Positions 42,278-44,804 of a stretch of 44,804 nt of DNA are shown here, piece after piece. The DNA is taken from NCBI RefSeq assembly GCF_001189845.1, contig NZ_LFLZ01000072.1:1-44804 (forward strand), given 5' to 3'. Under the pieces are notes generated by a model. It did no database searches, was not told where the DNA came from, and was given only the letters and a program-made list of their open reading frames with translations. Made by a program: the position numbers and the translations under genes. The DNA is from Bradyrhizobium tropiciagri (GTDB lineage Bacteria; Pseudomonadota; Alphaproteobacteria; Rhizobiales; Xanthobacteraceae). Position 1 is the first letter of the stretch, and each line of letters begins with the position of its first letter.

Positions 42278-42943
42278 ATGCTGACGGTTCATCACCTCAA
42301 CAATTCCCGCTCGCAGCGCGTGCTGTGGCTGCTCGAGGAATTGGGCGTTCCTTACGAGATCGTGCGCTACCAGCGGCAACCCGACATGCGGGCGCCGAAG
42401 GAGCTGCGCGCGATCCATCCGCTCGGCAAGTCGCCCGTCGTCACCGACAACGGCAACACCATCGCCGAATCCGGCGCGATCCTCGAATACATCATCGGAT
42501 CTCACGGCAATGGCCGCCTGATCCCGCAGGCCGATACGCCGGAGCGGCTGCGCTACACCTATTGGCTGCACTACGCCGAGGGATCGGCGATGACGCCGCT
42601 GCTCTTGAAGCTGCTGTTCACGCTGATGCCGAAGCGCGCGCCGGCGCTGCTGCGGCCGCTGGTGCGCAAGGTCTCGAACCAGGCGCTGTCCACGCTGGTC
42701 AATCCGCAGCTCAAGCAGCACATGGCCTATTGGGAAGGCGAGCTCGGCAAGAGCGAATGGTTCGCCGGCAACGAATTCTCCGGCGCCGACATCCAGATGA
42801 GCTTTCCGCTGGAAGCGGCCGCCGCGCGCGGCGGGCTTGAGGACGGCCATCCCAAATGCGTGGCGTTCCTCGAACGCATCCACGCCCGCCCGGCCTATGC
42901 GCGGGCGCTGGAGAAGGGTGGGCCGTACGAGGTCGGCCGATAA
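42278..42943 (+). CDS. Glutathione S-transferase
   Basis: The 221-aa cytosolic enzyme has an N-terminal thioredoxin-like domain (LTVHHLNNSRSQRVLWLLEEL with the catalytic-loop Ser-Arg, then IAESGAILEYI that binds the gamma-glutamyl part). An all-helical C-terminal domain follows. It conjugates glutathione to electrophiles; the physiological substrate is unknown. The start follows GAGAGGA. Confidence 0.93.
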   Translation: MLTVHHLNNSRSQRVLWLLEELGVPYEIVRYQRQPDMRAPKELRAIHPLGKSPVVTDNGNTIAESGAILEYIIGSHGNGRLIPQADTPERLRYTYWLHYAEGSAMTPLLLKLLFTLMPKRAPALLRPLVRKVSNQALSTLVNPQLKQHMAYWEGELGKSEWFAGNEFSGADIQMSFPLEAAAARGGLEDGHPKCVAFLERIHARPAYARALEKGGPYEVGR

Positions 42944-42951
42944 ACGCGCGC

Positions 42952-43377
42952 TCATCGCGGCAGCTCGACCAGCGGCAGCAGCCGTGAATCGGCGAGCGCC
43001 GCGGTGCGATGCCCGATGCCGGCCAGATAGGCCTCTGCCACCGCAAAGGCGAGAAATGCGCCGCGGCTCTTCTGCCGGATCAGCATCGCGCGGTCCCAGC
43101 GCTCGCCCTCGGGCCCGATCAGGAACGCCCCGCCGTCACCCATGAACAGGATGTCGCCGCCGCTCCTTTGCAGATGCGGGAGCGTGTGCGCGACATAGCG
43201 GTCGTACGCCTCCGCGCCGGATATCGGCTGCGGCGGGGCGAGCTCGGGGTCCTGCGAATAATCGGCGATCTCGCGGAAGCGCAGCAGGTTGAGCATCACC
43301 AGCTCGCCGGTGATCTCGCGCTGGGCAAAGTCGCGCCCGGCGTTCCAGGTCGGCTCCAGATAGCAGGTGGTGTCCAT
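42952..43377 (-). CDS. DUF1330-like protein
   Basis: The 141-aa protein resembles the DUF1330 alpha/beta plait (ferredoxin-like) family, with ELVMLNLLRFREIADYS, EAYDRYVAHTLPHLQRSGG and GERWDRAMLIRQKSRGAFLAF. No catalytic residue is established. The ATG at 43377 is used because the predicted promoter (43409-43437) gives a 25-nt leader there. It shares overlapping, divergent promoter sequence with the GIY-YIG gene, so the two may be co-regulated. A longer frame upstream has no support. Confidence 0.8.
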   Translation of the reverse strand: MDTTCYLEPTWNAGRDFAQREITGELVMLNLLRFREIADYSQDPELAPPQPISGAEAYDRYVAHTLPHLQRSGGDILFMGDGGAFLIGPEGERWDRAMLIRQKSRGAFLAFAVAEAYLAGIGHRTAALADSRLLPLVELPR

Positions 43378-43408
43378 GTTGGTCGTCCCGTCGGGTTCGG
43401 ATGGGCAT

Positions 43409-43454
43409 TTTTTACCCGGGCATAATTGCCTTGTCAATAATACCCGGATATAAA
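43409..43454. promoter_or_regulatory. Overlapping divergent promoters with 13-bp direct repeats
   Basis: Plus strand: TTGCCT (43426-43431), 17 bp, TATAAA (43449-43454), start near 43461 for the GIY-YIG gene. Minus strand: perfect TTGACA (43432-43437), 17 bp, TAAAAA (43409-43414), start near 43402 for the DUF1330-like gene. The -35 boxes lie back to back. Direct repeats TACCCGGGCATAA (43413-43425) and TACCCGGATATAA (43441-43453) match at 11 of 13 positions and overlap both -10 boxes, so one regulator could block both. Confidence 0.75.
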
Positions 43455-43482
43455 TCATCACGCCACGACGACAGGAGCCCCC

Positions 43483-43818
43483 ATGAAGACCGAGGACCGC
43501 AAGCTGGCCATCGCCGATTACAAGAAGCGCGCGAGCGTTGCCGGCGTGTTCGCGATCCGCTGCCGCGCGACCGGCGCGGTCTGGGTCGGGCAGGCGCTCG
43601 ATCTCGACAAGATCCAGAACCGGATCTGGTTCACGCTGCGGATGGGCAGTCATCGCAATGCCGAGCTGCAGCGCGCCTGGTCGGCGCATGGCGCGGACAA
43701 TCTGTCGCTCGAAACGCTGGAGCGGATCGAAGATGAGGAGCTCGCCTATGTGCGCGACACGCTGCTCAAGGAGCGCGTGGCGCACTGGCGCGCGCAGCTG
43801 AAGGCGTCCGCAGTCTAG
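43483..43818 (+). CDS. GIY-YIG nuclease family protein (degenerate active site)
   Basis: The 111-aa protein matches the compact rhizobial GIY-YIG group: AGVFAIRCRATGAVWVGQALDL (with GVF and WVG in place of GIY and YIG), NRIWFTLRMGSHRN and LETLERIEDEELAYV, whose Glu may correspond to the catalytic one. Both hallmark tyrosines are replaced, so nuclease activity is uncertain. AGGAG lies 5 nt before the ATG. It is divergent from, and probably co-regulated with, the DUF1330-like gene. Confidence 0.82.
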   Translation: MKTEDRKLAIADYKKRASVAGVFAIRCRATGAVWVGQALDLDKIQNRIWFTLRMGSHRNAELQRAWSAHGADNLSLETLERIEDEELAYVRDTLLKERVAHWRAQLKASAV

Positions 43819-43824
43819 TCGCGC

Positions 43825-44706
43825 TCAACGCGACGTCTGCGGCAGCGCCTGCACGGTGACACCGGGCGGCGGCACGTCGTCGTCAGGCACGAAGAAATCC
43901 GACATCAGCGGCACCGATGGATCGACGCGGTAGTGCTCGAAGTCGCGCACGCCGTTGGCATAGAGCACCTTGTCGTCGATGCAGAAACGCCCGGTGAATT
44001 CGCGCGACGGCCGCGTGATGATCGCATAGGCCGCATCGCCCATGATCTCGGGGGTGCGGCTCGCGCGCATCATGGCATCGCCGCCGAGCAGATTGCCGAC
44101 CGCGGCGGTCGCGATCGTGGTGCGCGGCCACAGCGCGTTGACCGCGACGCCGGCCGATTTCAACTCGCCGGCCAGCCCGAGCACGCACATGCTCATGCCG
44201 AATTTCGCCATCGTGTAGGCGGTCGAGTGCTCGAACCATTTGGTCTTCATGTCGAGCGGCGGCGACAGCATCAGGATGTGCGGGTTCTCCGCCTTCTTCA
44301 GATGCGGAATGCAGTATTTCGACACCATGAAGGTGCCGCGGGTGTTGATCCCCATCATCAGATCGTAGCGCTTCATGTCGGTGGCCTGCGAATTGGTCAG
44401 GCTGATCGCGCTGGCATTGTTGACGCAGACGTCGATGCCGCCGAACTCGGCGACGGTTTGCTCGATCGCCGCCATCACCTGGACCTCGTCCCTGATGTCG
44501 CAAATGACCGGCAGCGCCTTGCCGCCGGCGGCGCGGACTTCGTCGGCGGCGGTATAGATCGTGCCCTTCAGCTTCGGATGCGGCTCGGCGGTCTTCGCCG
44601 CGATCGCGACATTGGCGCCGTCACGCGCGGCGCGCAACGCGATCGCCAGCCCAATGCCGCGGCTCGCGCCGGAGATGAACAGCGTCTTGCCTTTGAGCGA
44701 TGTCAT
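43825..44706 (-). CDS. Short-chain dehydrogenase, HSDL2-like
   Basis: The 293-aa NAD(P)-dependent SDR has the TGxxxGxG-type loop ISGASRGIGLAIALRAARDG, NNASAISL, and the catalytic Tyr and Lys in AYTMAKFGMSM. The ILMLSPPLDMK and VNALWPRTTIATAAV blocks are shared with HSDL2 (hydroxysteroid dehydrogenase-like 2). The substrate is likely a fatty-acyl or steroid compound but is not determined. It ends 6 bp after the GIY-YIG stop (convergent). Confidence 0.92.
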   Translation of the reverse strand: MTSLKGKTLFISGASRGIGLAIALRAARDGANVAIAAKTAEPHPKLKGTIYTAADEVRAAGGKALPVICDIRDEVQVMAAIEQTVAEFGGIDVCVNNASAISLTNSQATDMKRYDLMMGINTRGTFMVSKYCIPHLKKAENPHILMLSPPLDMKTKWFEHSTAYTMAKFGMSMCVLGLAGELKSAGVAVNALWPRTTIATAAVGNLLGGDAMMRASRTPEIMGDAAYAIITRPSREFTGRFCIDDKVLYANGVRDFEHYRVDPSVPLMSDFFVPDDDVPPPGVTVQALPQTSR

Positions 44707-44748
44707 CTGCTGCCTCCTCCACAGTTAGGAACGCACACTAGCAGGGCT

Positions 44749-44781
44749 CCCTCCCCCTTGCGGGGGAGGGTTGGGGAGAGG
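44749..44781. repeat. Partial GC-rich dispersed repeat
   Basis: CCCTCCCCCTTGCGGGGGAGGG forms a hairpin, followed by TTGGGGAGAGGG as in the common spacer repeats of this group. The element probably continues beyond the window end. Confidence 0.6.
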
Positions 44782-44804
44782 GGTAAGCCACATACACCAC
44801 CTTC

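Overview
The window looks like chromosomal DNA of an alphaproteobacterium of the Bradyrhizobium/Nitrobacteraceae group. The evidence is the high GC content, the gene content (two glnK-amtB operons, a large MHYT-GGDEF-EAL protein, a DUF2865 protein, a PQQ-dehydrogenase/cytochrome c pair), and many short palindromic intergenic repeats of kinds familiar from that group. I see no phage, integrase, transposase, rRNA or CRISPR array. There is one tRNA gene, tRNA-Gly(GCC).

Layout. 0-2 kb: a keto-acid hydratase and a YkuD L,D-transpeptidase. 2-9 kb: an orphan OmpR-type regulator with a cyclic-nucleotide-binding protein, then the minus-strand block aminotransferase > ftsK > lolA and xth. 9-14 kb: a truncated Nudix gene, a GFA-family protein, and an AraC regulator divergent from a tandem PPOX flavoprotein plus amidase. 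14-21 kb: two glnK-amtB operons flanking clpP, an ArsR-SRPBCC pair and a PadR-membrane protein-ester cyclase cluster. 21-25 kb: a GYF-domain membrane protein, TesB, a Ubi-type FAD hydroxylase and a Trm112 protein. 25-28 kb: a TetR regulator divergent from a four-gene membrane/enoyl-CoA hydratase/thioesterase/NmrA operon. 28-34 kb: the c-di-GMP protein, a PepSY-cytochrome b pair, a LON-domain protein and the CnoX-type thioredoxin. 34-38 kb: an SRPBCC protein, tRNA-Gly, DUF2865, and a PQQ dehydrogenase with a diheme cytochrome c. 38-44.8 kb: a PanE-type reductase, a DsbA-type isomerase, a MATE exporter, DUF2239, a GST, a DUF1330-like gene divergent from a GIY-YIG gene, and an HSDL2-like SDR.

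Two things stand out. First, small regulatory circuits are readable in the DNA. TetR, PadR, ArsR and the DUF1330-like/GIY-YIG pair each have palindromes or direct repeats at a promoter or next to a start codon, and one glnK has a sigma-54-like element. Second, five otherwise well-conserved genes (aminotransferase, AraC, one amtB, PaaI-type thioesterase, DsbA-type isomerase) are each broken by a single small indel in or beside GC-rich sequence. That rate suggests consensus errors as readily as true pseudogenes, so those genes should be treated as possibly intact. No wholly new multi-gene system is evident. The best candidates for undescribed biology are the DUF1330-like/GIY-YIG divergon, the TetR-controlled acyl-CoA operon and the AraC/tandem-PPOX/amidase divergon.
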